NCBI RefSeq assembly: GCF_000799715.1
Contig: NZ_JUHG01000018.1
Span: 286,269 to 350,268 of the forward strand
DNA: 64,000 nucleotides
Direction of reading: 5' to 3'
Source of the DNA: Martinezella rhizogenes
Lineage (GTDB): Bacteria > Pseudomonadota > Alphaproteobacteria > Rhizobiales > Rhizobiaceae
Positions 1 through 11,846 of the stretch are shown here, in pieces; positions within the stretch are counted from its first letter, which is position 1, and each line of letters starts with the position of its first letter. The notes under the pieces were generated by a model, which saw only the letters and a program-made list of their open reading frames with translations, was not told where the DNA came from and searched no databases. The translations under genes and the position numbers were made by a program.

Positions 1-2
1 TG

Positions 3-494
3 ACCGACTGGCGTCAGGTCAACGAAACCTTCTTCTCGGCGCTGCAGGTCGAGCGCAACACCATGTTCATGATCCTGACGCTGATCGTCATCGTCGCGGC
101 GCTCAACATCATTTCAGGCCTGATCATGCTGGTGAAGGACAAGGGAAGCGATATCGCCATCCTGCGCACCATGGGTGCGACATCGGGGGCGATCATGCGC
201 ATCTTCTTCATGACGGGGGCGGCGATCGGCGTTGTCGGCACGCTTGCCGGCGTCGCTCTTGGCGTTTTCGTTTGCCTCAACATCGAGTCCATCCGCCAGT
301 TCTTCTCCTGGATATCGGGTACGGTGATCTTCAATCCGGAAGTCTACTTCCTCAGCAAGCTGCCGGCGGAGATGAATTTGAGCGAGACCATTTCCGTGGT
401 CGTGATGGCGCTGACGCTGTCCTTCCTCGCCACGATCTTCCCGGCCTGGCGCGCCTCACGGCTCGATCCGGTGCAGGCGCTACGGTACGAATAA
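3..494 (+). CDS. lolC: Lipoprotein-releasing system permease LolC/LolE family (5' end missing)
   Basis: Inner-membrane permease of the LolCDE ABC transporter, which releases mature lipoproteins from the inner membrane for transfer to the outer membrane. The reading frame is already open at the window edge, so only the C-terminal 163 residues are present. They show three hydrophobic segments (about residues 20-40, 60-90 and 125-145 of the visible part) and the FtsX-type motif ILRTMGAT after a VKDKGSDIA stretch, which is typical of LolC/E. The end ASRLDPVQALRYE is the usual family terminus. lolD follows 15 nt downstream, so the two form an operon. Alphaproteobacteria usually carry one hybrid LolC/E-type permease, so the C versus E name is by convention. 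Confidence 0.9.
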   Translation, partial: TDWRQVNETFFSALQVERNTMFMILTLIVIVAALNIISGLIMLVKDKGSDIAILRTMGATSGAIMRIFFMTGAAIGVVGTLAGVALGVFVCLNIESIRQFFSWISGTVIFNPEVYFLSKLPAEMNLSETISVVVMALTLSFLATIFPAWRASRLDPVQALRYE

Positions 495-509
495 GGAATT
501 CCACATTTG

Positions 510-1193
510 ATGAAACGCAACGTCGTTCTCCAGCTCTCGGGCGTGGAGCGTCATTACGGGCAGGGCGAAACCCGGCTGTCGATCCTGAAGAGCGCCGACT
601 TCGCCCTGCACAGCGGCGAGATCGTCGCCCTGGTCGCGCCGTCGGGGACGGGCAAGTCGACGCTCCTACATGTCGCCGGCCTGCTGGAACATCCCGACGC
701 CGGGGAGGTGACGATCAACGGCCATGCCTGCGAAGGACTGTCGGATGAAAAGCGCACGGCGGTCCGCCGCAGCGAGATCGGTTTCGTCTATCAGTTCCAT
801 CATTTGCTGCCGGAGTTTTCGGCGCTTGAAAATATCATGATGCCGCAGCTGATTTCCGGCCTGTCGCGGAAGGAGGCGAGCGTTCGCGCCGCCCAGCTTC
901 TCGACTATATGCGCATCGGACACCGCGCCGATCACCGCCCGACCGAACTTTCCGGCGGTGAACAGCAGCGTGTCGCCATCGCCCGCGCCGTTGCCAATGC
1001 ACCGCTGGTGCTGCTGGCCGATGAGCCGACCGGCAATCTCGATCCCGAAACCGCGCATTACGTCTTCGATGCGCTCGAGGCGTTGGTGCGGCAGTCGGGC
1101 CTCGCGGCGCTGATCGCCACGCATAATCACGACCTTGCGGCGCGCATGGACCGTCGCGTTACCATCAATGACGGCAAGGTTGTGGAGTTCTGA
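510..1193 (+). CDS. lolD: Lipoprotein-releasing ABC transporter ATP-binding protein LolD
   Basis: ATPase subunit that powers lipoprotein extraction by the LolC/E permease encoded just upstream. The 227-residue product has a Walker A motif (APSGTGKST), a Q-loop (VYQFHHLLPEFSALEN), the signature LSGGEQQRVAIARA, Walker B (LLADEPTGNLD) and the H-loop ATHNHDLA. The Q-loop/LLPEF segment is characteristic of LolD and MacB-type ATPases. A TTG start at 507 directly precedes the ATG at 510. The AAGGA ribosome site near 483-488 is slightly better spaced for TTG, so either could be used. Its 3' end is 7 nt from the convergent DUF5680 gene. Confidence 0.95.
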   Translation: MKRNVVLQLSGVERHYGQGETRLSILKSADFALHSGEIVALVAPSGTGKSTLLHVAGLLEHPDAGEVTINGHACEGLSDEKRTAVRRSEIGFVYQFHHLLPEFSALENIMMPQLISGLSRKEASVRAAQLLDYMRIGHRADHRPTELSGGEQQRVAIARAVANAPLVLLADEPTGNLDPETAHYVFDALEALVRQSGLAALIATHNHDLAARMDRRVTINDGKVVEF

Positions 1194-1200
1194 TCGTCCG

Positions 1201-1680
1201 TCACGGGACGATCAGCCCACCGCGATAATCCAGCTCGTAAGCCTTGCGCTCGTTCACAAGGATGACTTCGTGGCCGATGAAGTGATCGCAGCCACCGGTG
1301 CTGCGGTCGACATAGCGGCCGAGCGGATGGTCGAATTCGAAGCCGCCTAGAAAGCGTTTCTCATCGAGGTAGAGCCGCAGCAGCGACGCCTTGATGATCA
1401 TCCCCGCGACTGTCCCGTTGATCAGATCGCGTTCGACAATGCGCCCGAAATAATTCATCACCCAGACCGGCTCGTCGTCAAGCCAGATCAGTTCCTGTCC
1501 GGCGAAATCCGTGCCGCCGAAATAGCTGTCGAGATAGCGCCAGCGGCCGCGGGTATAGCCGATGTCATGCGAGCCGCTGCGGCAGGACGGCAGTCTCTCG
1601 CCATCGCCGACATAGGTTTCGGCCTTCGCCGTGACAATGAAATCATTCAGCTCGGCAAGATCCGGCACGGTTCTCTCCAT
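1201..1680 (-). CDS. DUF5680 domain-containing protein
   Basis: A 159-residue soluble protein of unknown function. The stretch SGSHDIGYTRGRWRYLDSYF followed by FAGQELIWLDDEPVWVMNYFG matches my memory of the DUF5680 family, which also occurs C-terminal to XRE-type DNA-binding domains; no DNA-binding domain is present here. There is no signal peptide and no membrane segment. It converges on lolD (7 nt gap) and stands alone. The divergent upstream region leads to the SOS-boxed peptide gene. The family assignment rests on pattern recognition only, and no activity can be inferred. Confidence 0.7.
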   Translation of the reverse strand: MERTVPDLAELNDFIVTAKAETYVGDGERLPSCRSGSHDIGYTRGRWRYLDSYFGGTDFAGQELIWLDDEPVWVMNYFGRIVERDLINGTVAGMIIKASLLRLYLDEKRFLGGFEFDHPLGRYVDRSTGGCDHFIGHEVILVNERKAYELDYRGGLIVP

Positions 1681-1849
1681 TCATGGTGAGCGATCAGCAT
1701 GTCATGCGAGCCATGGTTTGTAAAGAACGTATAGTGAACAAATGGAAGCCATGACCGGGTGCGCCGCATCACTCCCGATTTGGTCCGCCTGCTATTCCAT
1801 GCCCAGTCGCGCTCAAAAATACTGACGATGAAATTTATTGATGCACCTA

Positions 1850-1879
1850 TTGACTCTCGAACAAAAATAGAACAAATAA
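1850..1879 (+). promoter_or_regulatory. SOS promoter with LexA box (GAAC-N7-GAAC)
   Basis: A direct repeat GAAC-AAAAATA-GAAC lies at 1859-1873, the alphaproteobacterial LexA operator form (GTTC-N7-GTTC on the other strand). It sits between a -35-like TTGACT at 1850-1855 and an A/T-rich -10 region (CAAATA/AAATAA at 1873-1879), where a bound repressor would block RNA polymerase. The only well-placed gene downstream is the 28-residue peptide at 1907. The same box form occurs upstream of dinB in this window. Confidence 0.8.
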
Positions 1880-1906
1880 GAAACATAACGAGTAAGGAGC
1901 GCGTAA

Positions 1907-1993
1907 ATGACCGATATCATTCGAGACGTTGCAGCATTCACCTCCATCGTGATGTTCGTCGCCAGCTTTTCCCTGATCATGATGGCGATGTGA
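1907..1993 (+). CDS. SOS-regulated 28-residue single-pass membrane peptide (SidA-like candidate)
   Basis: A small gene preceded by a strong ribosome site (AAGGAG at 1894-1899, 7 nt before ATG) and by a LexA box 34 nt upstream. The product starts MTDIIRD and continues into one hydrophobic helix of about 21 residues (VAAFTSIVMF onwards, rich in Val, Ile, Met, Phe and Ala) that runs to the stop codon. This predicts an inner-membrane peptide with a short charged N terminus and no second domain. In Caulobacter crescentus, SidA is a 29-residue SOS-induced inner-membrane peptide that blocks division through FtsW/FtsN. The match in size, topology and control is what I can see; homology itself is not shown. 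dnaE starts 117 nt downstream and probably has its own signals. Confidence 0.75.
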   Translation: MTDIIRDVAAFTSIVMFVASFSLIMMAM

Positions 1994-2110
1994 GATTTAT
2001 CCCCACGGGTGTTGCGATGCGCCCGTGATTCATGAGGATAGCTTCTGGACTTTACCGTCCGCTATGCCGACAATGCAGCCGATTCATTTGGGCATGCGGA
2101 AGGGCATAAA

Positions 2111-5604
<3,494 letters not shown>

Positions 5605-5608
<4 letters not shown>

Positions 5609-6873
5609 CCCTTTTTCCCCAGCGCGCCGCTATTGGTGATGGTGATGAAATCGGTGCCGTTGCCGGTTTCAGGGCCTACGCCGGTGTCGGAAATCGTCAG
5701 CGACGACCCTGCGGTCAGCAGGTCGCCGATCTCGCGCCTGATGTCGTCCTGTATGGTAATGCGGTTCAGCGCGCGGTCGGCGGCGTCGAGCGATTGCGCC
5801 TGCTCTTCACTGGTGATACCAAGCCGTTTTTTTGTAGCCTTGGAGAGATCGTCCTCCAGCGTCACGCCGAACCAGTCCGCCTTGCCGTTGATCCTGTCGA
5901 TCGCATTTGCAGTGAAGAAATGCGTGCCGAGCGCTTCCTGCGGATCCGTAATGATCGCGGGCGCCTCGAACAGCGGCTTGAAATTCTGGCGAACCATGAT
6001 GGTGCCGTTCGGCGGCTCGCCCTTGCCGGCGGCGGCATAGACCGCCTTCATCAGCGCCGGGCTGACAAGGCTGCCCGATGTCATGATGTCGTGCGCCTTC
6101 TTGAAGTCCCCGATCGCCTGCACGGTCGCCGGTCCAAGCAAGCCGTCAGGCGTGCCGGTCGCAAAGCCCATGTCGTTCAACAGACCCTGTAGATCGCGAA
6201 CGTTTTCGCGCAGTCCCCGGCGGGTCATCAGGATGCTCAGTGGAGCTTGAGCGACCGGCTGCGCTGCCCGTGCGGCCGGCGGGATCGGCAAGGCGGCTGT
6301 ATCGGTCGTGGCGACCTGCACCGGTTTCGCCTGTGGGATGAAGACAGCTGTCGTCGGGCGCAGCTCGAGATCGGAGAACAGCACGGAAGCGGGTGCGGCC
6401 TCGGGCTGGAACAACATGGCATGTTCGAAAGGCTGCGGCACCAGCGGATGGTCGGCGATGACGACATGCACGCCGCGCTCGGTCATCTGGTAGAGCATCT
6501 TGGCAAAAGCCCTGGGCATGCGCACGCAGCCATGTGATGCGGGATAATTCGGCACTGAATTGGATTCGTGCAGCGCGATACCGGACCATGTCAGCCGCTG
6601 CATGAAGGGCATCGGCGAGTTCGAATAGAGGTTGGACTCGTGATAGACCTCCTTCTCCAGAATGGAGAAGATGCCGCTCGGTGTCGTGTGGCCACGCTTG
6701 CCGGTCGAAACCTTCGACGTCGCCACCACCTTGTCGCCGTCATAGACGGCCAGCGACTGCCGATCCTTCGACACGACGATCTGCAACGTGCGGACGTCGT
6801 CCGCCGCAAGGGCAGGGTAAACGAGGGCTGTGGCCGATAACAGGCCAAGTCCGAAAAGAAAACGCCGCTTCAT
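5605..6873 (-). CDS. L,D-transpeptidase (YkuD) with peptidoglycan-binding domain
   Basis: Periplasmic enzyme that forms 3-3 cross-links in peptidoglycan or attaches proteins to it. It is 422 residues from the ATG chosen here. The start gives a clear signal peptide (MKRRFLFGLGLLSATALVYP, cleavage after ALA). The YkuD domain spans about residues 25-150 and holds the catalytic motif (ALHESN then ASHGCVRMP, Cys nucleophile). A PG_binding_1 repeat lies around 220-285 (VRDLQGLLNDMGFATG, DGLLGPATVQAIGDFKKAHD). The C-terminal third (about 290-422) matches nothing I recognise. An ATG at 6879 and a TTG at 6891 are alternative starts, but no ribosome site decides between them. L,D-cross-links are abundant in Rhizobiaceae, which grow at the pole. 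Confidence 0.9.
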
Positions 6874-7071
6874 ACACATACCAAAACGCAATACTCGTAT
6901 TGGTGCAGACTAGACTTCGAAGTTTAAGGAAGACTTGAAGACAAGCCGCCTATTCGAAATGCTTTTTCGACGATTCACCACGAAAAGACCTGCCCAATCA
7001 GCGCAATTGCGGCAAGATGTGTTTTATGTAATTCTTAAATTACAGAATGTGGAGCCGGATGGGGGTTCGAC

Positions 7072-8817
7072 ATGCAAGTGGACGTGATCGAAACGCTGGA
7101 AGATCTGCAAGCGTTGAAAGGCAACTGGGATCGGATCTATGAGATCGACCCGGAAGCACACAGCTTTTTGTCCTGGACCTGGATATCGAGCTGGTTTTCT
7201 TCACGCAACTTGCCCTGGTTCGTGCTGGCGGCGAAGGAGGAGGCTGACGACACCTATGTCGCTTTCTTCCCGATCCAGCTCGGCACTGGCCTCGATCGAG
7301 GCAAGGGCTTCTATAATATCATCGCCATGGGCGGTTCCTACTTCGCTCCCTATACCGGCATTCTTTGTGATGCGGCCCATGCTGACGCATCGGCCCTGGC
7401 TTTTGCGGAGCACATCCGCAGCTTTCATTGGCGCAGCCTGCATCTGGACGGTATTGATCGGTCATCCGCGCGGATCGGACTTTTCATTGACCATTTCCCG
7501 CCCGAGGATTTTACCGGTGACAGGGTCCGGCACCCCGCGCGCATTCAGAATGCGACGGACCGGGTCGACCCCGAGATCCATCTCCATGTGACGCTACCGG
7601 CGGATTTCGAATCCTTCCTCAGCGAAAAACTTCGTCCACGAATACGGCGCAATGTTCGTCTTGGCCTGCGCAAGCTGGATAGCTCAACGGCGCTCCGGGT
7701 GACCCATGGCGACAGTGGAACTGCTGGGGACGACTTGGCGGCGTTGCTGGGCCTCTGGAAGAGGCAATGGGGACAGCGCGATCCAGGCCATGCGCACTAC
7801 GTCCTCGACAATGCCCGGTCGGTTCTGCCGGATTGCGGCGCCGATCTCTTTCTGCCGATCTTGCGGCAGGACGAGACACCGATCGCGGCCTCCGCTATCC
7901 TTCTTGACCACCCCAGGAAGAGCCTGATCTGCTTCCTCAGCGCCCGAGACGTGACGATCCGGGATATGTCCCCAGGCTTGATGTTGCACGCCTATACGAT
8001 CCGCTGGGCGATCGAGAATGGCTTTCGTATCTACGATCTCGGCGCGGGCAATTATGCCCATAAGTATATTTTCGGCTCCGTTAGCCGGCGCATCGAGCAC
8101 TATCGGATCGACACGAGAACGGAGTGGAATCTGGGCGAGCGGCTCGATCCGCATTGTCTGCCGCTTGTACTTGCCCGCGTCAAAGATCTGCATGCCGCCG
8201 GTGATCACAGCGATGCCGAGATCGGCTGCCGGCAGATCCTTGCCGTCGAGCCCACGCATGGCAAGGCATTGGCCCTCTACCGTGACATCATGGCGTCACG
8301 GACGCTCTGGCAGGCAATCTGGTCCGACGACGCCGCAGCCGGTGATCAGGGCGCCGTGGACCGTGCTGAGGCGGAAAGGCAATGCCGCGTTTCGATCGCC
8401 GAAAATCCCGGAGATTTCGATGCGGTGCATCGGCTGAGCATACTGCTGCTGCTGCGCGGCGAGGCCAGGGAGGCGGAGGCCGAGATCGGGCGGGCACTGG
8501 AGCTCCGTCCCGATTCCGCTGCCGTCCATTGCTCCTACGGCAATATCCTTGCCGCGACCCGGAATTTCGAGGCCGCCGTCATCCGCTATGATCGCGCCAT
8601 CGCCCTGGAGCCGGACCATGCTGTCGCCCACAATAACAAGGGCAACGCATTGCGCCACCTGGGGCGCCCCGACGAGGCACTGGCGAGCTATGATGATGCG
8701 ATTGCGATCAGGCCGGATTACAAGCAGGCGCTCGCCAATCGCGCCGCACTTTTCGATGAAGAGCCGGACATGCTGCCGCCCCTCTCTCACGTTCCGCGCT
8801 TGCCGCCGAATGTGTAG
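7072..8817 (+). CDS. FemAB/CelD-like GNAT acyltransferase fused to TPR repeats
   Basis: A 581-residue two-part protein. Residues 1 to about 360 resemble the CelD/BcsL-type acyltransferases (GNAT fold, FemAB-like) seen near polysaccharide genes: WTWISSWF early, SEKLRPRIRRNVRLGLRKL near 185-205, then the GLMLHAYTIRWAIENGFRIYDLGAGNY region near 302-328. Residues from about 365 carry degenerate and then good TPR units (AEIGRALELRPDSAAVHCSYGN, YDRAIALEPDHAVAHNNKGNA, YDDAIAIRPDYKQALANRAAL). No signal peptide or membrane segment is seen. The gene is alone; its 3' end overlaps convergent dinB by 31 nt. Substrate is unknown. A role in modifying an envelope or exopolysaccharide product is inference from the family. 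Confidence 0.75.
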   Translation: MQVDVIETLEDLQALKGNWDRIYEIDPEAHSFLSWTWISSWFSSRNLPWFVLAAKEEADDTYVAFFPIQLGTGLDRGKGFYNIIAMGGSYFAPYTGILCDAAHADASALAFAEHIRSFHWRSLHLDGIDRSSARIGLFIDHFPPEDFTGDRVRHPARIQNATDRVDPEIHLHVTLPADFESFLSEKLRPRIRRNVRLGLRKLDSSTALRVTHGDSGTAGDDLAALLGLWKRQWGQRDPGHAHYVLDNARSVLPDCGADLFLPILRQDETPIAASAILLDHPRKSLICFLSARDVTIRDMSPGLMLHAYTIRWAIENGFRIYDLGAGNYAHKYIFGSVSRRIEHYRIDTRTEWNLGERLDPHCLPLVLARVKDLHAAGDHSDAEIGCRQILAVEPTHGKALALYRDIMASRTLWQAIWSDDAAAGDQGAVDRAEAERQCRVSIAENPGDFDAVHRLSILLLLRGEAREAEAEIGRALELRPDSAAVHCSYGNILAATRNFEAAVIRYDRAIALEPDHAVAHNNKGNALRHLGRPDEALASYDDAIAIRPDYKQALANRAALFDEEPDMLPPLSHVPRLPPNV

Positions 8818-10076
8818 CCGGTCTCGACGGTCTTGTTGCCGAATTTTTCCCTGAGCTTGTCCATTGCCGCCTCGGCTGCCGCGCGGCGGGTCGCCTGTTC
8901 GTCGATCAGATCCGGTGGATCGGCGCGGGCGGCGTCGCAGAGATCGGTGACGCCGATGCCGATCAGGCGGAATTTCGTCCCGTCGGTCTCATGTTCGAGC
9001 AATCGCAGGCCTGTGCGAAAGATGCGGTCGGCAAGCTGAGTCGGGTCTTCCAGGCGGCGGTTGCGCGTGCGGCTTTTGAAATCCGCCGATTTCAGCTTCA
9101 GCACGACGGTGTGCCCTGCGATGTCGCCACGCTTCAGGCGGCGCGACACTTTTTCCGAGAGATCGCGCAGGATCGGCACGAGGTCTTCGTGCCGGGAAAT
9201 GTCGTCGAAAAAGGTCGTTTCCGCCGATACGCTTTTCGCTTCGTCATTCAGATGCACGGTGCGGTCGTCGATGCCGCGCGACAGGCGGAAAAGCCTTTGA
9301 CCGATAACGCCATAGCGGCGCATCAGATCGCCTTCCTCCATGGTCTGTAACTGGCCGATGGTGCGGATGCCGTTGCTTTCCAGTGTCGCCGCGAATGCCT
9401 TGCCGACGCCCCAGATGGTCGTCACGGGGCGGGGTTCTAGAAACGACAGTGCCTCCTCCCGCCCGATCACTGAAAAACCACGCGGCTTCTGCAGATCGGA
9501 CGCCACCTTGGCGAGGAACTTGCAATAGGAGAGGCCGACCGAGATGGTGATGCCAATCTCGCTTTCGATGCGCTTGACGAATTTCGCCAGGATCCGCGCC
9601 GGCGGGTCATGATGCAGGCGCTGCGTGCCCTCGAGCTCCAGAAATGCCTCGTCGATCGAAAGCGGCTGCACCAGCGGCGTCAGCTCCTGCATCAGCGTTC
9701 GCACCTCGCGGCCGACGCGAACATATTTCTCCATGTCGGGGCGGATGACGACCGCCTGCGGACAGGCTTCCAGCGCCTTGAACATCGGCATGGCTGAGCG
9801 GACGCCATGGATGCGAGCGATATAGCAGGCGGTGGATACGACACCGCGCTTGCCGCCACCGATAATGACCGGCTTGTCGGCCAGCTCCGGATTGTCACGC
9901 TTTTCGATGGAGGCATAAAAGGCGTCGCAATCGATATGCGCCAGCGTCAGGTCGTAGAGTTCACGGTGATACACAAGGCGCGGACTGCCGCAGGCACGGC
10001 AACGCGTTCGCTCGCTCAATTGCTCGCTCAAGCAATCGCGGCAAAAACCTGAAATTTTGTCGGGCGCGCTGGTCAT
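8787..10076 (-). CDS. dinB: DNA polymerase IV with N-terminal zinc-ribbon-like extension
   Basis: Y-family translesion polymerase, 429 residues from this start. The catalytic palm has LAHIDCDAFYASIEKRDNP (first metal Asp) and SIDEAFLELEG (second acidic pair), then the SVGLSYCKFLAKVASDLQKP segment, a helix-hairpin-helix and the little finger. Before the palm is a 45-residue extension with CRDCLSE and CRACGS, two CxxC pairs that suggest a zinc ribbon; E. coli DinB lacks it. The ATG at 10076 lies 8 nt past a LexA box. An upstream ATG at 10100 has a better ribosome site (AAGGTGG), but then the SOS box would be inside the coding region, so I prefer 10076. The 3' end overlaps the TPR acyltransferase. 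Confidence 0.92.
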   Translation of the reverse strand: MTSAPDKISGFCRDCLSEQLSERTRCRACGSPRLVYHRELYDLTLAHIDCDAFYASIEKRDNPELADKPVIIGGGKRGVVSTACYIARIHGVRSAMPMFKALEACPQAVVIRPDMEKYVRVGREVRTLMQELTPLVQPLSIDEAFLELEGTQRLHHDPPARILAKFVKRIESEIGITISVGLSYCKFLAKVASDLQKPRGFSVIGREEALSFLEPRPVTTIWGVGKAFAATLESNGIRTIGQLQTMEEGDLMRRYGVIGQRLFRLSRGIDDRTVHLNDEAKSVSAETTFFDDISRHEDLVPILRDLSEKVSRRLKRGDIAGHTVVLKLKSADFKSRTRNRRLEDPTQLADRIFRTGLRLLEHETDGTKFRLIGIGVTDLCDAARADPPDLIDEQATRRAAAEAAMDKLREKFGNKTVETGYTFGGKRGT

Positions 10077-10083
10077 GAAACGA

Positions 10084-10098
10084 GAACAAAAATTGAAC
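10084..10098 (-). promoter_or_regulatory. LexA (SOS) box of dinB
   Basis: On the plus strand the sequence reads GAAC-AAAAATT-GAAC, the alphaproteobacterial SOS operator as a direct repeat with 7-nt spacing, and almost identical to the box at 1859-1873. It ends 7 nt before the chosen dinB ATG. A weak promoter (TTGAGA near 10133-10128, TAAGGT near 10110-10105, minus strand) would place the transcript start inside the box, so LexA binding should block dinB. Confidence 0.8.
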
Positions 10099-10157
10099 AT
10101 CGCCACCTTATGTTCTAAGCTCGCGAGTCTCAAGGCGGAAAAACGACAAAGGAGGGG

Positions 10158-10739
10158 ATGTTGGATGAATTGAAAGTGCTGCCCCTGACGTCGGATCGCT
10201 GGAACGATTTCGAAACGCTCTTCGGGCCGAGCGGCGCCTGCTATGGTTGCTGGTGCACCTATTTCCGCATTCCGACATCCGACCGTAAGACGATGGATGG
10301 CAATGCCAAAAAGGCGTTCATGCAGGCGAGGGTCGCCGCCGGTCCGTCGCTCGGCATTCTCGGCTATATCGGTGAACGGCCAGTCGCCTGGGCGCAGGTC
10401 GGTCCGCGCTCGGAACTGCCGCAGTGGAACTCCCCGAAAACCGTGTCACGGCCGATCGAGCCGGCCGATGCCGAAGACGCCTCCGTCTGGGCCGTCAGCT
10501 GCTTCTTCATGAATTCGCGCGATCGCGGCAAGGGATATAGCCATCGCATGCTGTCGGAGGCGGTGAATTTCGCCAAGGCCTCCGGCGCGCGTATTCTGGA
10601 AGGCTGTCCGATCGAACGGACGAAACAGTCGAAATCCGTCGGCCTCTATGTCGGCTCGCTCAGCATATTCGAGGCCGCCGGATTTTCCGAAGTGGCGAAA
10701 CGAAAGGATGGGCGACCCTTGATGCGCCTCATTCTCTGA
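10158..10739 (+). CDS. GNAT family N-acetyltransferase
   Basis: A 193-residue acetyltransferase-fold protein. The acetyl-CoA binding region is visible as WAVSCFFMNSRDRGKGYSHR (about residues 113-132; RxxGxG-like RDRGKG), followed by LSEAVNFAKASGA and, later, a typical GNAT beta strand with LYVGSLSIFEAAGFSEV. Near the N terminus is an unusual CYGCWCTYFRIP segment with three cysteines, a pattern I have seen in small GNATs of soil bacteria. The ribosome site GGAGGGG almost touches the ATG; a TTG one codon later is better spaced. It diverges from dinB and converges on the HAD gene (17 nt). Substrate unknown. Confidence 0.75.
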   Translation: MLDELKVLPLTSDRWNDFETLFGPSGACYGCWCTYFRIPTSDRKTMDGNAKKAFMQARVAAGPSLGILGYIGERPVAWAQVGPRSELPQWNSPKTVSRPIEPADAEDASVWAVSCFFMNSRDRGKGYSHRMLSEAVNFAKASGARILEGCPIERTKQSKSVGLYVGSLSIFEAAGFSEVAKRKDGRPLMRLIL

Positions 10740-10756
10740 TGGCGCCGCGGCTGTGG

Positions 10757-11404
10757 TCAGCGGGCGATATGGGCGTGGATCAATGGCGCGGCTTCAGCCC
10801 AGTCGTTCGTCTGGGGAATATCGGCGGCCACGGTTGGAGCCATGCGATGCACGATCGAATCCGGCTTCAGATTGATCAGAAGGCAGCTTTCGACATGGTC
10901 GCGAACCGAATGCAGATTATGCGCCATGTCATCCACGAAGGCGACGGGGAGGGGGCGAGCGCCGTGCAGGGTCTGCACGATCGGCCCCTTCGGCTGCAGC
11001 GAGGCGATGAGCGGATAGGCAAGGCCGAGCCGGTCGAGAAGGCGGCGGCGCTGGGCCCAGAATTGCGGCGGCATGGCGGTGAGGAACACGACGTCGGCGT
11101 CCCTCGAGAAATCGCCGAGGGCCTCGACGACACGGTCGAGCGGCGTCTGCCACTGTTCCTGCGCTTCGAAAAAAGCCTCGATCAGGCGATGGACGTCCTT
11201 TTCCTCCAGAGCCGCGCCATTGGTCTTCGAAATGATATTGCCGGTCAACCGGAAAGAACGCGGCAGGAATTCATGGCCCTCGGCATCGAGAAAGACCAGG
11301 AAAGGCGCAAAAAAATGCAGCACCACATCATCGACATCGCAGACGACCAGCGGCCGGTCTCCCAGGCGGACATGCGACATATCCAGTTCGATCGGAGCGT
11401 CCAT
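10757..11404 (-). CDS. HAD superfamily hydrolase
   Basis: A 215-residue HAD-fold phosphatase-like protein. Motif I is VVCDVDDVVLHF (the DxDxV nucleophile pair) near residues 20-31, motif II is VVFLTAMP (Thr), and motif IV is VAFVDDMAHN (paired Asp). A basic residue for motif III lies between them (ASLQPKGPIV). No signal peptide. It follows DUF3572 by only 2 nt from this ATG, and a TTG at 11410 would overlap that stop; the ribosome site GGGAG at about 10 nt favours the ATG. Substrate cannot be told from the sequence. Confidence 0.8.
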   Translation of the reverse strand: MDAPIELDMSHVRLGDRPLVVCDVDDVVLHFFAPFLVFLDAEGHEFLPRSFRLTGNIISKTNGAALEEKDVHRLIEAFFEAQEQWQTPLDRVVEALGDFSRDADVVFLTAMPPQFWAQRRRLLDRLGLAYPLIASLQPKGPIVQTLHGARPLPVAFVDDMAHNLHSVRDHVESCLLINLKPDSIVHRMAPTVAADIPQTNDWAEAAPLIHAHIAR

Positions 11405-11406
11405 CG

Positions 11407-11715
11407 TCAATATTCTCCCGAGGAGAGGCCGGGCGGTGAAAAATGCGCCGCAGCAGCCATAACAGTCTCCGGCGCCATTCCGCTTGCCTCACTGAAAGCG
11501 AGCAAGGTCGGCTCGTGGTTCATCAGGAAATCCAGCATGCCCGCAAGAAAGGCCGGTTCGTTGATGGCGTTGCGCACCTGTGCCGGTTCGACGCCGGTCA
11601 GGGCCAGGAAGCGGCCGAACATATCCGGCTCGTTGGCGAGCCAGCCAAGTACCGCGATCGCAGTCTCCTGCGGATCGGCGGCCGCCTTCTTGGAGTTCTT
11701 GAAGTTACTTTGCAT
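11407..11715 (-). CDS. DUF3572 domain-containing protein
   Basis: A 102-residue acidic, helical protein of unknown function. The block ETAIAVLGWLANEPDMFGRF followed by FLALTGVEP and MLDFLMNHEPTLLAFSEASG is the conserved DUF3572 pattern of alphaproteobacteria. The N terminus is a basic tail (MQSNFKNSKK). It is the first gene of a two-gene unit with the HAD hydrolase, and it diverges from divK across a 131-nt region. The neighbourhood of divK-pleD is typical for Rhizobiales, but no functional link is known to me. Confidence 0.85.
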   Translation of the reverse strand: MQSNFKNSKKAAADPQETAIAVLGWLANEPDMFGRFLALTGVEPAQVRNAINEPAFLAGMLDFLMNHEPTLLAFSEASGMAPETVMAAAAHFSPPGLSSGEY

Positions 11716-11846
11716 TTTGAGAGGTAAGTTACCTATTTTTCAACCAAATGCCGCTAATGTCCGATTCAAATATTTTTGGAATCGATTTGTCGCGACCTTA
11801 TATTTTCAGCAAGTGGATGCAATACCGAATGCAGGGACAGCTCTCC

